This document shows, in pieces, positions 17,875 to 27,054 of a stretch of 64,000 bases of DNA (its first letter is position 1; each line of letters opens with the position of its first letter). A program made the translations under genes and the position numbers. A model generated the notes under the pieces. It ran no database searches and was not told the DNA's origin. It worked only from the letters and a program-made list of their open reading frames with translations. The stretch is from CAZGCA01 sp964524145 (lineage in GTDB: Bacteria; Hydrogenedentota; CAZGCA01): positions 1 through 64,000 of the forward strand of contig CAZGCA010000019.1 in the NCBI GenBank assembly GCA_964524145.1, read 5' to 3'.

Positions 17875-18882
17875 ATGGCGCACCATCGAACGCATATCCC
17901 CACTCTTGAAGAGATTTACAGGCCGATAGCCAGCGATCTGTTAGCCATCGATACGGAAATCGCTGCCCGTGCGAGCGTCGCATTCTCGCTGCTGGATGAT
18001 CCCTCCTACAGCGACAATACTACGGCAGGCAAGCATATCCGGCCGGCGCTTGTGCTGTTGTGCGCCGATATGTGCGGGGTTCCGGACAGAACTCGTTTGA
18101 TCAGGATGGCGGCAAGCTGTGAACTGGTGCACGTGGCTGCGCTCATCCACGACGATGTCATCGACGAGGCCGCGACGAGAAGAGGGTTCGAGTCTGTCAA
18201 CGCTCGCTGGGACAACAGGGCCGCTGTGCTTACAGGCGACCGGGTCGTTGCCGAAGCGATTCTTATGCTTCACGAGTACGGTAACGCTGAGATCGTGCGG
18301 GCGATTCTTCTGGCGATCTGCAATATGGTCGACGGCGAGATGAAGGACGTGACAGCCAAAGGGTTGCATCAGCGCACCGAGGACGAGTATTACGAGATAA
18401 TCGACAACAAAACCGCCAGTTTGATGAGCACTGCGTGCTCGTTACCGGCGATATACGTCGGAACCGATACTGCGGTGATCGAGAACCTGGAGCGTTTCGG
18501 TGCGGGTTTCGGCATGGCGTTCCAGATTATCGACGACCTGCTCGATCTCGACGGTGACGAACGTTCTCTTGGCAAAGCGCCCTTCCGGGACATAGCAAAC
18601 GGCAAGATTACGCTGCCGCTTATACACCTCTACAGCGCGATTCCCGCAGGCTCGGACGATGCTGCCAAACTGATAGCTTTGGTGGAAGGCGATCCGAAAA
18701 CCGAACCCTCGTCGAACTGGCTTCGTTCGGCGCTCGAAACCTACGGTTCCCGAGACTACTGCACGGAAAAGGCGGGGGCATACATCGATGAAGCCAAAGC
18801 CTGCCTGACAACATTCGAGGATTCGCCGGCAAAGCAGTCACTGCTCGGGCTGTGCGATTTCGTTCTCAAGCGCGACCTGTGA
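17875..18882 (+). CDS. polyprenyl diphosphate synthase (trans-isoprenyl)
   Basis: 335 residues. Both aspartate-rich motifs are present: LIHDDVIDEA (first DDxxD, near residue 93) and IIDDLLDLDGDE (second). GKHIRPALVLL carries the conserved Lys/Arg substrate site. The enzyme condenses isopentenyl diphosphate units onto an allylic primer to make quinone side chains or longer prenyl chains; its length suits octaprenyl or similar products. The ATG chosen has a TTG alternative 18 bases upstream in frame. It is divergent from the lytic transglycosylase and convergent with trxB, ending eight bases from it. Confidence 0.9.
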   Translation: MAHHRTHIPTLEEIYRPIASDLLAIDTEIAARASVAFSLLDDPSYSDNTTAGKHIRPALVLLCADMCGVPDRTRLIRMAASCELVHVAALIHDDVIDEAATRRGFESVNARWDNRAAVLTGDRVVAEAILMLHEYGNAEIVRAILLAICNMVDGEMKDVTAKGLHQRTEDEYYEIIDNKTASLMSTACSLPAIYVGTDTAVIENLERFGAGFGMAFQIIDDLLDLDGDERSLGKAPFRDIANGKITLPLIHLYSAIPAGSDDAAKLIALVEGDPKTEPSSNWLRSALETYGSRDYCTEKAGAYIDEAKACLTTFEDSPAKQSLLGLCDFVLKRDL

Positions 18883-18889
18883 GCCGTTG

Positions 18890-19864
18890 TCAAGGCGGCT
18901 GTTCACCAGGGAACTCTTGTTCGTAAAGGGTGCCCTTCATCTCATCGATGTAGTGTTGGGCGGCGAACGCCGCCGTCGCGCCCTCCCCGCAGGCCGTTAC
19001 GATCTGCCTGAGCGATTTCTTGCGAACGTCTCCGCAGGCGTAGACGCCGGGCACCGACGTCGCCATGTCCTGATCGGTGATTATGTACCCTTTCTCGTCA
19101 GTCTCGAGGCAGCCACGGACGAACTCCACGTTCGGAACGAACCCGACGAAGATGAAGACGCCGTCGCACGAGAGACGTTCTGTCTCTCCACTTTTGAGGT
19201 TCCTTACCGCAACGCCGGTGACTGTCTCCTCGCCGACTATCTCCTCGGCAACCGTATCCCATCTGAACTCGACCTGTGGTTGTAGCGCAACGAGCCGATC
19301 CTGGAGCGTCTTGGTTGCGCGAAGCCTGTCCCGTCTGTGGATGAGCGTGAGCTTCTTCACAAATCGTGTGAGAAAGATGCTCTCCTTGACGGCCGTGTCG
19401 CCGCCGCCTACCACAACGACTTCCTTGTCCCGGTAGAACGCGCCGTCACACGTCGCGCAGCACGATATCCCCTTCCCCCAGAACCGGTCTTCGCCGGGTA
19501 TGCCGATTTTGCGGTATGAAGCGCCGGTCGCAACGATGACAGCGGTCGCCAAAACCGATTGCTCCCCGATCCCGATCAGCTTGTTCTCACCGTCCGGCGC
19601 GTCCTCGAGACTGGTCGCACCGGCTGTGACTATCTCCGCTCCGAACTCTTCGACCTGTCTTTCCATTCGTCGGGCCAACTCGAACCCGTTGACAGGCTCT
19701 GCGATTCCGGGAAAGTTCTCTATGGAGTCCGTCGCGACGACCTGGCCACCGGGAAACTGTTTCTCAAGTATCCCGACGCTCAGGCCCGCCCGCGCACCGT
19801 AGATTCCCGCAGTCAGCCCCGCGGGTCCCCCCCCGATAATTGCTAATTCATAAAAGTCGCGCAC
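18890..19864 (-). CDS. trxB: thioredoxin-disulfide reductase
   Basis: 324 residues, the standard length. The FAD site is GGGPAGLTAGIYGARAG (residues ~11-27), the redox centre CATC lies at 136-139, the NADPH site is VVGGGDTAVKE, and the C-terminal FAD motif is YACGDVRKKSLRQIVTACGEGA. It uses NADPH to reduce thioredoxin in the cytoplasm. No thioredoxin gene is in the window. The nearest same-strand upstream gene encodes an unknown membrane protein about 100 bases away. Confidence 0.96.
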   Translation of the reverse strand: MRDFYELAIIGGGPAGLTAGIYGARAGLSVGILEKQFPGGQVVATDSIENFPGIAEPVNGFELARRMERQVEEFGAEIVTAGATSLEDAPDGENKLIGIGEQSVLATAVIVATGASYRKIGIPGEDRFWGKGISCCATCDGAFYRDKEVVVVGGGDTAVKESIFLTRFVKKLTLIHRRDRLRATKTLQDRLVALQPQVEFRWDTVAEEIVGEETVTGVAVRNLKSGETERLSCDGVFIFVGFVPNVEFVRGCLETDEKGYIITDQDMATSVPGVYACGDVRKKSLRQIVTACGEGATAAFAAQHYIDEMKGTLYEQEFPGEQPP

Positions 19865-19967
19865 GAGTCATCTCCTTGGGCTGCCGTGCCCCGAAAAACA
19901 AGGGATCATTCAGCCCTTTCATCAAACTCCGCATCTCCGGCACAGTACCTCCGCCGATTCCCTCTGT

Positions 19968-20633
19968 TCAGCCTTCTGCGGCAGCATCCGACAACGAGGC
20001 CGGTCTTGTTACCAGCAACGGAAAAACAATATCGCTGACGCAGCACGGCAGCACTACCGCGATCACCATGAACACCAGTACCATCCCGCCGAGATGTATC
20101 CAGTCGTGCAACCCGAACGACACCAGGTACAGGATCGAGGCCATGCTGCTGGTCAGCACGTGCGCCGAATGCGAGTAGAGAGTGCCTTTCCGACTCGTCG
20201 GCGAAAGTATGAAGCCAACAAAGAGTCCAACCAACAGGAACGGTACTACCAGAGCTGGATTCTCGATCAGACAGATGTGCAATTCCCCCATTTTCGCATC
20301 CAACAACACACCGCTCAGATGAGGGAGGAAGATGTCGCTGATTCCGCATATGCCAAGCGCACCGACTGTACCGACGACAAGTGCTTTGAACCAGCGTCGT
20401 TCGTGGCGCCAGAACATCGCCGTCGTGGCCGCTGCACTGAAGAGAACGTGAAGCGGGTGAAAGACGTGGAACAGCATTTGTCCGCCCAACTCGAACCGCT
20501 CGGCGTTGCCACCCACAACAGTAACAGCGTATGTCATGAACCCAACGGTCGCCATCCCCGCCGCCACACTGAAAACCGTGAACGGGATATGTTCAAACAG
20601 CTCTTCGCGAAGCTCGTCCAACCGCTTGCCCAT
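19968..20633 (-). CDS. unknown polytopic membrane protein
   Basis: 221 residues with about six hydrophobic segments. A charged N-terminus (MGKRLDELREELFEHIPF) precedes FTVFSVAAGMATVGFMTYAV. Histidine-bearing segments (FHVFHPLHVLFSAA, SHSAHVL, HDWIHLGGM) could bind metal or heme, and a CC pair lies near the C-terminus. I recognise no family. The ATG is preceded by GGAG at eight bases; a TTG 15 bases upstream is less likely. It sits between trxB and the tRNA-Ala gene. Confidence 0.65.
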   Translation of the reverse strand: MGKRLDELREELFEHIPFTVFSVAAGMATVGFMTYAVTVVGGNAERFELGGQMLFHVFHPLHVLFSAAATTAMFWRHERRWFKALVVGTVGALGICGISDIFLPHLSGVLLDAKMGELHICLIENPALVVPFLLVGLFVGFILSPTSRKGTLYSHSAHVLTSSMASILYLVSFGLHDWIHLGGMVLVFMVIAVVLPCCVSDIVFPLLVTRPASLSDAAAEG

Positions 20634-20865
20634 CAGTCGCTTCTCCAATCATGATCGCCCCGAAAGCTATACGATGCCCGATCAAACCGTGCATCACCAG
20701 AACCGTTCCCATCCCTGCTTCTCACCTTGCCAAAATCGCTTCCGTCGATCCTCGAGGCCGCCACCTATGAACCCTTGCGGCCATCGTCCGAATCTTCGGC
20801 CACTCCGAACACCACTATTATGTATTATGCCTGATAGCTGAAGCAATCGGAAGGGCCATTCGGTA

Positions 20866-20894
20866 TTGACACCTGCCCGCAGCCGGGATATAAT
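20866..20894 (+). promoter_or_regulatory. consensus promoter of tRNA-Ala
   Basis: TTGACA, 17-base spacer, TATAAT: a perfect sigma-70 consensus ending 14 bases before the tRNA. Confidence 0.88.
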
Positions 20895-20908
20895 ACCTAC
20901 AAACCGGT

Positions 20909-20984
20909 GGGGACGTAGCTCAGTTGGGAGAGCGATGCGTTCGCAACGCATAGGTCGGCGGTTCGAATCCGCTCGTCTCCACCA
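20909..20984 (+). tRNA. tRNA-Ala (anticodon CGC)
   Basis: The 76-base sequence folds as a full cloverleaf: acceptor GGGGACG/CGTCTCC, D arm GCTC/GAGC, anticodon stem ATGCG/CGCAT around loop TTCGCAA (anticodon CGC, codon GCG), and T arm GGCGG/CCGCT with TTCGAAT. The G3:U70 wobble pair, the alanine identity signal, is present, and CCA is encoded. Confidence 0.97.
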
Positions 20985-21014
20985 AGTTTTCTGCAAGTTT
21001 ATTTATCTCACCCT

Positions 21015-21048
21015 CTTAGTGAAACCTCTGGCTTAGTGAAACCTCTGG
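21015..21048 (+). repeat. perfect 17-bp tandem duplication after tRNA-Ala
   Basis: The unit CTTAGTGAAACCTCTGG occurs twice back to back, 30 bases downstream of the tRNA 3' end. It has no coding role. It may be a replication slip or a remnant of integration near the tRNA. Confidence 0.75.
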
Positions 21049-21102
21049 AAGTCATCTTAGCTCAAGGTATCAGAAAAAGGGCGTACGCACGTGGGTGGCT
21101 GG

Positions 21103-22596
21103 CTACTTCCGTAGTACGGCGGGTTTGATGGTCCACGCTTGCAGCTTGGCGAGACGCATCATCCGGGGGGCCTCGAAACCTTCGGGGAAGATAACCCACT
21201 GCCACAGGCCCGGGTTCTCGTCCGTGACGTGCTTCTGCGCTTCGAAGTTTCCTTTCACAAAACGCACGTTCTCCGGCGGCGTCTTGCCTGCCAAAAGGGC
21301 TGCGACGGGGCCCGCAATGGTGGCGGCGAAATCCTCGGGACGCAACGGGCTGCCTGCGACCCAGACTGTCGTCGGCATCTGTTGCAGGTCCAGGATACGG
21401 TACACCAAGTCGCGCGCGGTTTCCTGGACGGCTTCCCATCGGAACGTTCCTTTCACGACACACACCTCGGGCGTGCCGGCGGGACCGGACCCGAACGCGA
21501 GGTCGACATAGTCCGGGACGTAACCCGGTTCCGATTCGGCGGCGACGTACGCCAACGCGAAGAGCGCTTCCGCAGCCGAGACAGTGCGTGCCCCTAGGTC
21601 GACGTAGGAGATGCGTCTTTGCATCGAGCCGGCGATCGTGACGAGATCCTTGCGTTCCAGAGGGTACGCGTAGGCGCGGTCGGGGTACAGCGCCGGGATC
21701 TCGCGTGCCGTGACCACCCGCACTTCCGGCTGCTTAACGATGTGGTCGAGCAACGATTCGAGCGCCTTGAATGCCTGTTCCTGTTCCGCAGGCGATTTCA
21801 AAGGCGGCTTCTTCCATTCCGAACGCGGTGGGTTGGCACCTTTGCTGAAGTTTACGGCGTCCCAGAACGCCTGGTGAACGAACTCGCAGGGGTGGTAACA
21901 CATGCTGATGATGCCGCCGCCTTTCATGGCGGCGATACCGTAGGCCGCATCGAACTTCGCGATGGCTTTCTTAACGTCCTCATCGGTCCAACCGCTCTGG
22001 CGGGCTGCCAAAGGCCCCATGTTAAGCACGTTGAGGATTCCGCAGTACCAGAACGGACCGTTGTTCAGACCGACATGGCCGCATTCATCCAGATAGAGCG
22101 GGATGCCCATCTCGCGCAGCGCAGCGTAGCTCTGGGGGGTCCAGGACCCGCCGGGCTGGCCGTAACACGACGCGTTGACGCCAAACACGCGCTGGAACGT
22201 TGCCAGCCCGACCCCCTCGCGCCGCAAAAACTCTTCCGCTCCCTCGTGCCAGTCGAGATGGCGGCAATACTCCGCCGGTGTGGGGTGAATGCTGTGGTTG
22301 GTCGAGTGGTACCCGATATCGTGACGCGACAAGGCCAGGATAACGTCGTCCCGGCCGCGCTCTTCCAGCACACGCACCTTCTCGCCCACCATCTTGAACG
22401 TGGCCTTGATGTTGCGGTCCGAGAAGATCTTCGCGATACGTTTGGCGGCATCGTCGGCCTCGGGCAAGATGAAATCTTCGGTATCGAACCAGAACGAGAT
22501 GTAGATCATGGCAGTCTTCTCCGCAAAGGCCACGTTCACACTACCAAACGAACCGAGCGCCGACAAAACAATAAGGCAAACGGAACAAAAGCGCAT
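21103..22596 (-). CDS. exported polysaccharide deacetylase (NodB-like) family protein
   Basis: About 497 residues with a signal peptide (RFCSVCLIVLSALGSFG). The NodB-type core starts ISFWFDTEDF, carrying the paired Asp, and the metal-binding STNHSIH (HxxxH-like) follows. The later half has a GYxHPxxF-like CYHPCEFVHQAFW segment and a beta-rich tail. Such enzymes remove N- or O-acetyl groups from polysaccharides. The ATG is preceded by AAGGAGGCG, which places the start well inside a longer open frame. The divergent neighbour is a sialate O-acetylesterase, so the pair may act on acetylated glycans; that link is inference. Confidence 0.82.
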   Translation of the reverse strand: MRFCSVCLIVLSALGSFGSVNVAFAEKTAMIYISFWFDTEDFILPEADDAAKRIAKIFSDRNIKATFKMVGEKVRVLEERGRDDVILALSRHDIGYHSTNHSIHPTPAEYCRHLDWHEGAEEFLRREGVGLATFQRVFGVNASCYGQPGGSWTPQSYAALREMGIPLYLDECGHVGLNNGPFWYCGILNVLNMGPLAARQSGWTDEDVKKAIAKFDAAYGIAAMKGGGIISMCYHPCEFVHQAFWDAVNFSKGANPPRSEWKKPPLKSPAEQEQAFKALESLLDHIVKQPEVRVVTAREIPALYPDRAYAYPLERKDLVTIAGSMQRRISYVDLGARTVSAAEALFALAYVAAESEPGYVPDYVDLAFGSGPAGTPEVCVVKGTFRWEAVQETARDLVYRILDLQQMPTTVWVAGSPLRPEDFAATIAGPVAALLAGKTPPENVRFVKGNFEAQKHVTDENPGLWQWVIFPEGFEAPRMMRLAKLQAWTIKPAVLRK

Positions 22597-22741
22597 AACG
22601 CCTCCTTGAGTCACCTTCCTATAAAGACAACGAAACGGTGCCGCACCCACGGAACCCAGTATACCCGCACACCCGGTCGATTGCAAGCCGCGTGCGCGCT
22701 GTGTTGCATTAGGACCGGGACGCACAGGAACAAGGCGGCAG

Positions 22742-22770
22742 TTGCATTTCACGTCTCGTATGGAGATAAT
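22742..22770 (+). promoter_or_regulatory. candidate promoter for the sialate esterase gene
   Basis: TTGCAT, 17-base spacer, GATAAT. A small GTCGC/GCGAC hairpin followed by TATTTTT lies just after it at 22775-22800. Confidence 0.5.
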
Positions 22771-22826
22771 GTGGGTCGCTGAGTGTTGCGACGTATTTTT
22801 AGTTTTGCAGAGAAGAGGAGAGAAGA

Positions 22827-24866
22827 ATGCGCATCATCAAATCAACCGTAGTCCTGCTGGTTCTAACACAAGTACTGTTCGCCGGATGCAAGACTGCTTC
22901 GTTCGAGGAGGCGGCACCGGCATCTAACATAAAGCTGCCCGCCCTGTTCACTGACAACATGGTTCTGCAGCGCGAGATGAAGATGCCGGTCTGGGGATGG
23001 GCGGACCCGGGCGGAAAGGTTGCCGTGTCCATTGACACACTGGAGGCAGAGGCCATAGCAGGAGACGACGGCAGATGGATGGCAAGGCTCGGTCCTCTGC
23101 CGGCAGGCGGCCCTTACAACCTGACCGTCGCGGGCGAGGAGACCGTAAAACTCACAAACGTGATGGTCGGCGAAGTGTGGGTTTGTTCCGGACAGTCGAA
23201 CATGCAGTGGCCGGCCCGTCTCGGCAGACGCAGCGCGGCCGACGCGGAACAGGAAATTGCCGCAGCCAAACACCCGAACATCCGCCTGTTCAGCGTTCCT
23301 ATGGTAACGAGTTTCGTGCCGCGGGATGACTGCAAGAGCAAGGGGTGGGCGGTGTGCAACCCGGAGACGGTGCCGGAGTTCTCGGCAGTAGGATACTTCT
23401 TCGGCAGGTATCTTCACAAACAGCTCGATGTTCCCGTGGGCTTGATCCAGAGCGCGTGGGGCGGGACGGTCGCCGAGGCGTGGACGAGCGAGTCGGCCCT
23501 GAAAACGCTGCCCGATTTCAAACCCAAGCTCGCAAGGATGGCAGCGATACTCCCACGGCTTGACGAGATGGAGAGGGAGTACCGGAGGAAAGTGGCGGAT
23601 TGGGAAGCGGCTCTCGACGGGCACGACGCCGGATACTGGAACAACGAGCCCGTTTGGGCCGAGCCCGGATTCGATGCTTCGGGCTGGGAGTCTATGGACC
23701 TGCCGCAGGTCTGGGAGAACGCTGGGCTCGAGCGGTTCGACGGGTTTGTATGGTTCCGGAAAGAGGTCGAGATACCTGCGGCCGACGCGGGAAAACCCAT
23801 GACCCTTCGCCTGGGACCCATAAACGATATGGACCGGACGTGGTTCAACGGGACCAAGGTCGGAAGCCTTGAAATCCCGAACAGATGGAATACGCCTCGG
23901 GTGTATGATGTTTCAGGGGATCTCGTGAAACCCGGCCGGAACGTCATTACCGTCCGCGTATACGATACGGGCGGCAACGGCGGCGTCTGCGGAAATGCCG
24001 AGCAACTGAAGCTGGTGGTTGCCGGAGCGGAAGAAAGCGCGATTCCGTTGGCGGGTCCGTGGCTGTATAAGCCGGGGCTCGACATGAGAACCGTTCCCGG
24101 AAAGCCGCGACCACCCGCCATACGCATGAACAACCCGAACGTTCCGACCGTACTGCACAACGCCATGATCAGTCCGCTCATCCCCTACGGCATTCGCGGG
24201 GCAATATGGTACCAGGGAGAGTCGAACGCCGGCCGCGCCTACCAGTACCGGACGCTCTTCCCCACCATGATTCAGGACTGGCGCGCGAACTGGGAGCAGG
24301 GCGATTTCCCGTTCCTGTTCGTTCAGTTGGCGAACTTTCAACAAGTCAAACCTGAACCAGGCGACGACGAGTGGGCCGAACTCCGGGAAGCCCAGTCGAT
24401 GGCTCTCTCGCTGCCGAACACCGGTATGGCCGTGACTATCGATATCGGCGAAGCGAACGATATTCATCCAAGAAACAAGCAGGACGTCGGCAAACGTCTC
24501 GGCCTCGCGGCGCGCGCCATAGTGTTCGACGAGAAGATAGTGTATTCCGGCCCCATTTATGAGTCGATGCGCGTCGAGGGCAACGCCATCCGGCTGCGGT
24601 TCAACCATGTGGGCGGCGGACTCGTGGCGAAAGGCGAGCAACTAAAGGGCTTCGCGATCGCCGGGGACGACAGAAAGTTCGTCTGGGCCGACGCGAGGAT
24701 CGAAGACGACACCGTCGTCGTCGAGAGCGACGAGGTCCGGAACCCCGTAGCCGTCAGGTACGCCTGGGCTATCAACCCCGTCTGCAACCTTTACAACAAG
24801 GACGGTCTGCCCGCATCGCCGTTCCGCACAGACGACTGGCCGGGCATCACCAGAGGCAAGAAATAG
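22827..24866 (+). CDS. sialate O-acetylesterase-like lipoprotein
   Basis: 679 residues. The N-terminus (STVVLLVLTQVLFAG then Cys) is a lipoprotein signal. The SGNH-type esterase domain is split as usual for sialate O-acetylesterases: VWVCSGQSNMQWP (catalytic Ser near residue 122), a galactose-binding-like jelly-roll insert (~270-400, WFRKEVEIPA, WNTPRVYDV), then AIWYQGESNA and the late DIHPRNKQ segment carrying the Asp/His pair. It removes O-acetyl groups from sialic acids or similar plant and host sugars at the cell surface. The start follows GAGAAGAGGAGAGAAG. It is divergent from the polysaccharide deacetylase. Confidence 0.9.
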   Translation: MRIIKSTVVLLVLTQVLFAGCKTASFEEAAPASNIKLPALFTDNMVLQREMKMPVWGWADPGGKVAVSIDTLEAEAIAGDDGRWMARLGPLPAGGPYNLTVAGEETVKLTNVMVGEVWVCSGQSNMQWPARLGRRSAADAEQEIAAAKHPNIRLFSVPMVTSFVPRDDCKSKGWAVCNPETVPEFSAVGYFFGRYLHKQLDVPVGLIQSAWGGTVAEAWTSESALKTLPDFKPKLARMAAILPRLDEMEREYRRKVADWEAALDGHDAGYWNNEPVWAEPGFDASGWESMDLPQVWENAGLERFDGFVWFRKEVEIPAADAGKPMTLRLGPINDMDRTWFNGTKVGSLEIPNRWNTPRVYDVSGDLVKPGRNVITVRVYDTGGNGGVCGNAEQLKLVVAGAEESAIPLAGPWLYKPGLDMRTVPGKPRPPAIRMNNPNVPTVLHNAMISPLIPYGIRGAIWYQGESNAGRAYQYRTLFPTMIQDWRANWEQGDFPFLFVQLANFQQVKPEPGDDEWAELREAQSMALSLPNTGMAVTIDIGEANDIHPRNKQDVGKRLGLAARAIVFDEKIVYSGPIYESMRVEGNAIRLRFNHVGGGLVAKGEQLKGFAIAGDDRKFVWADARIEDDTVVVESDEVRNPVAVRYAWAINPVCNLYNKDGLPASPFRTDDWPGITRGKK

Positions 24867-25092
24867 GCGCCAATCCGCCTGCTGACGCTGACGGGCGAGA
24901 GTGACGCGCCGGGCTCGGGCGGAGACTCTTCAGAAAGCGGCTTCTCGGCGTTCTGCAAATAATTGTAGTTGCATTGCTTACAGTCCGGGCCGAGAAACTA
25001 TCAGACGCTGGCGGCGCTTGGTGTCTTCCGCACGTGACCCCGCACGGCGGCGTGAGATACTCGTAATGATGGCGTCAAACCAGCACTTGAGC
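24867..25092. other. gene-free stretch upstream of the signalling gene
   Basis: No supported gene or RNA structure is seen in this part of the 320-base gap. It ends at the promoter of the FHA-GAF-HD-GYP gene. Confidence 0.5.
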
Positions 25093-25121
25093 TTGACAAA
25101 GACCGGATGACAGGATATTAT
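25093..25121 (+). promoter_or_regulatory. sigma-70-type promoter for the FHA-GAF-HD-GYP gene
   Basis: TTGACA, 17-base spacer, TATTAT, giving a leader of about 60 bases before the ATG, which follows GAAGGAGAG. Confidence 0.82.
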
Positions 25122-25186
25122 CAGTAGCGAGGAGCGGGTTATCTTGCGAGCCGACACAGTCGGCAGTTGGCCGAAGGAGAGTTGAG

Positions 25187-26863
25187 ATGGTCGAGTGCCA
25201 CCTAAAGATTCTTGACGGACTGTTCCAGGGCCACGAGTATCTGATCTCAGAGCGGGCAACGATTGGTCGCGGCTCGGACAATCACATCCAGCTCGCGGAC
25301 GAGCTCGTGTCCAGACACCATGCAGAGATTCTGCCGGAAGGAGACGGTTTCGTACTCCGCGATACAGAGAGCGCGAACGGCACGTTTGTCAACGGCCAAC
25401 GCATTCAGGAAGCCACACTTTCGCCCGGCGATACGGTGAAAATCGGCGAAACAACGCTCAAGTTTCAGGCCAAGACACCGTCTGAGCCGGCTACGGATGC
25501 CGACACCTCCTTCGTATCGATGGTTGGCGAGGAGTTGGTGTCTGAGACAGAGATGGTCGAGACGGAAGTACCCGTGTCGGAGTTTACGATACCGGTGCTG
25601 GACATCGAGCGGAAGCGTCTCGATATACTGTTGCAGATCTGCCAGGAGATCCCGGCCGAACGGAACTTTGACAAGCTTTTGGACACGATCCTGGGGAACG
25701 CCTTTGAGATCGTTCCGGCTCACCGCGGTGCGGTCCTGCTGAAGGACGAGGTGTCGGGCGAGCTTACGCCTTCCTGCACGCGTATCCGCGACAAAGAGAA
25801 GGCAGGCGAGATGGTGATCAGTTCGACCGTCGTCAACAGGATAGTCCGGGAAAAGGTTGGGATGATCATCGCCGATGCCGCGAGGGACAAGCAGATTCAG
25901 GACGCCTCCAGCATCAGGCTCGAGAGAATCCGCTCAGCGATGTGTGTTCCGATCATGTATCACGGCGAGGTGCTGGGGGCGATCTACGTCGATTCGACAG
26001 GCACCATCGAGCCGTTCCGGGAACGAGATCTCCAACTGCTGATCGCCATGGCGGGGCCTGCGGCCACAGCCATCAGCAACGCCCGGTATTTGAAGACGGT
26101 CGAAGAATACGCCCGGCGGCTCGAGCGGTCGCGCGACGAGACGCTGGCGGTCGTTGCGAACACGATAGAAGGGCGAGACCACTACACCGTCGGTCATACC
26201 TGGAGGGTGACAAAGTTCGCGATGGCCTTGGCGAGACATATGGGCTGGGACGAAGGGACGCTGAAGGAGGTTGAGGTAGGCGGTGTGCTGCACGATATCG
26301 GCAAGATAGCCGTCGACGACGCCATCCTGCGCAAACCGGCGCCGCTCGATGACGAAGAGTTTGCCCAGATGAAGATACATTGCAGCAAGGGCGCAAGCAT
26401 GTTGAAAGACTGCCGCGAGCTCGAGAGCGCCATCCCTTACGTTCTGTATCACCACGAGCGATACGACGGTCGGGGGTACCCGTTCGGGCTCGCCGGCGAG
26501 GAGATTCCCCGCGAGGGGCGGCTCCTGGCTATTGCCGATTGCTTCGATGCGATGACAAGCAACAGGCCGTACCGGAAGGCGCTCCCCTCCGAGACGGCTA
26601 TTGCCGAGATTGAAGAACGCCGGGGCGAACAGTTCGACCCCGGGTATGCCGAGGCCTTCGTCGAGATCTACAAGGCAGGAAAGATCAGTTCCATCATGCA
26701 GGATTATGCCAAAGGAGAGATGTCGACATGCTGCCCCTTCTGCAGCACGTTCATACGGATTGTCGAGCAAGACCTCGAAACCAAGATCGTCGTCTGCACT
26801 GTCTGCCACCATCAGGCAAAGTTGGAGAAGGTCGGCACGGAGTGGATGAGCGAGTTGGTGTAG
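25187..26863 (+). CDS. FHA-GAF-HD-GYP signalling protein with C-terminal zinc-ribbon-like tail
   Basis: 558 residues. Residues ~1-95 are an FHA domain (ATIGRGSDNHIQL, SRHHAEI, DTESANGTFVNG), which binds phospho-Thr. Residues ~145-305 are a GAF sensor. Residues ~325-510 form an HD-GYP domain with HDIGK near 369 and HHERYDGRGYPFGL near 425-435; active members hydrolyse cyclic di-GMP. The last ~50 residues carry two Cys pairs (CCPFC, CTVCHH), suggesting metal binding. The protein is soluble and probably links Ser/Thr phosphorylation and a GAF signal to c-di-GMP levels. A PilZ effector and a PilB-type ATPase occur elsewhere in the window. The tail is the unusual feature. Confidence 0.92.
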   Translation: MVECHLKILDGLFQGHEYLISERATIGRGSDNHIQLADELVSRHHAEILPEGDGFVLRDTESANGTFVNGQRIQEATLSPGDTVKIGETTLKFQAKTPSEPATDADTSFVSMVGEELVSETEMVETEVPVSEFTIPVLDIERKRLDILLQICQEIPAERNFDKLLDTILGNAFEIVPAHRGAVLLKDEVSGELTPSCTRIRDKEKAGEMVISSTVVNRIVREKVGMIIADAARDKQIQDASSIRLERIRSAMCVPIMYHGEVLGAIYVDSTGTIEPFRERDLQLLIAMAGPAATAISNARYLKTVEEYARRLERSRDETLAVVANTIEGRDHYTVGHTWRVTKFAMALARHMGWDEGTLKEVEVGGVLHDIGKIAVDDAILRKPAPLDDEEFAQMKIHCSKGASMLKDCRELESAIPYVLYHHERYDGRGYPFGLAGEEIPREGRLLAIADCFDAMTSNRPYRKALPSETAIAEIEERRGEQFDPGYAEAFVEIYKAGKISSIMQDYAKGEMSTCCPFCSTFIRIVEQDLETKIVVCTVCHHQAKLEKVGTEWMSELV

Positions 26864-26931
26864 GGCGGTTTCAGCAACAAGACACGGAGGAGTGAACGTA
26901 AGGTCACGGTACAGTCAATACGCGTAACGGT

Positions 26932-27040
26932 GCGCCGAACTCCTGAAAAGTGCGGGAACTGGTTTGTAGAACGGAGCTTTCGGCGCCATCAACCTGGCAG
27001 CATGGGGGCTGAGCGATAGTCGCAACCACGAAGGGTTGCG
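26932..27040 (+). promoter_or_regulatory. structured 5' leader of the giant secreted protein
   Basis: GCGCCGAA (26932-26939) plus CTCC pairs with GGAG and TTCGGCGC (26979-26986) across a 2-base bulge. A second hairpin, CGCAACC/GGTTGCG (27021-27040), ends just before the GGGGAGG ribosome site. No known riboswitch consensus was recognised. Confidence 0.5.
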
Positions 27041-27054
27041 ATGGGGAGGCTTTT

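Noticed and set aside
17705..17983. 93-residue N-terminal extension of the lytic transglycosylase
   Set aside because: A strong promoter starts transcription within it, and it precedes the signal peptide.
20694..20996. 100-codon frame on the minus strand (QKTWWRRADSNRRP start)
   Set aside because: It is the common false frame produced by reading antisense through a tRNA gene.
26932..27040. Cyclic-di-GMP riboswitch (GEMM-I) in the leader of the giant gene
   Set aside because: The conserved GGACGCAAAG-type core is absent.
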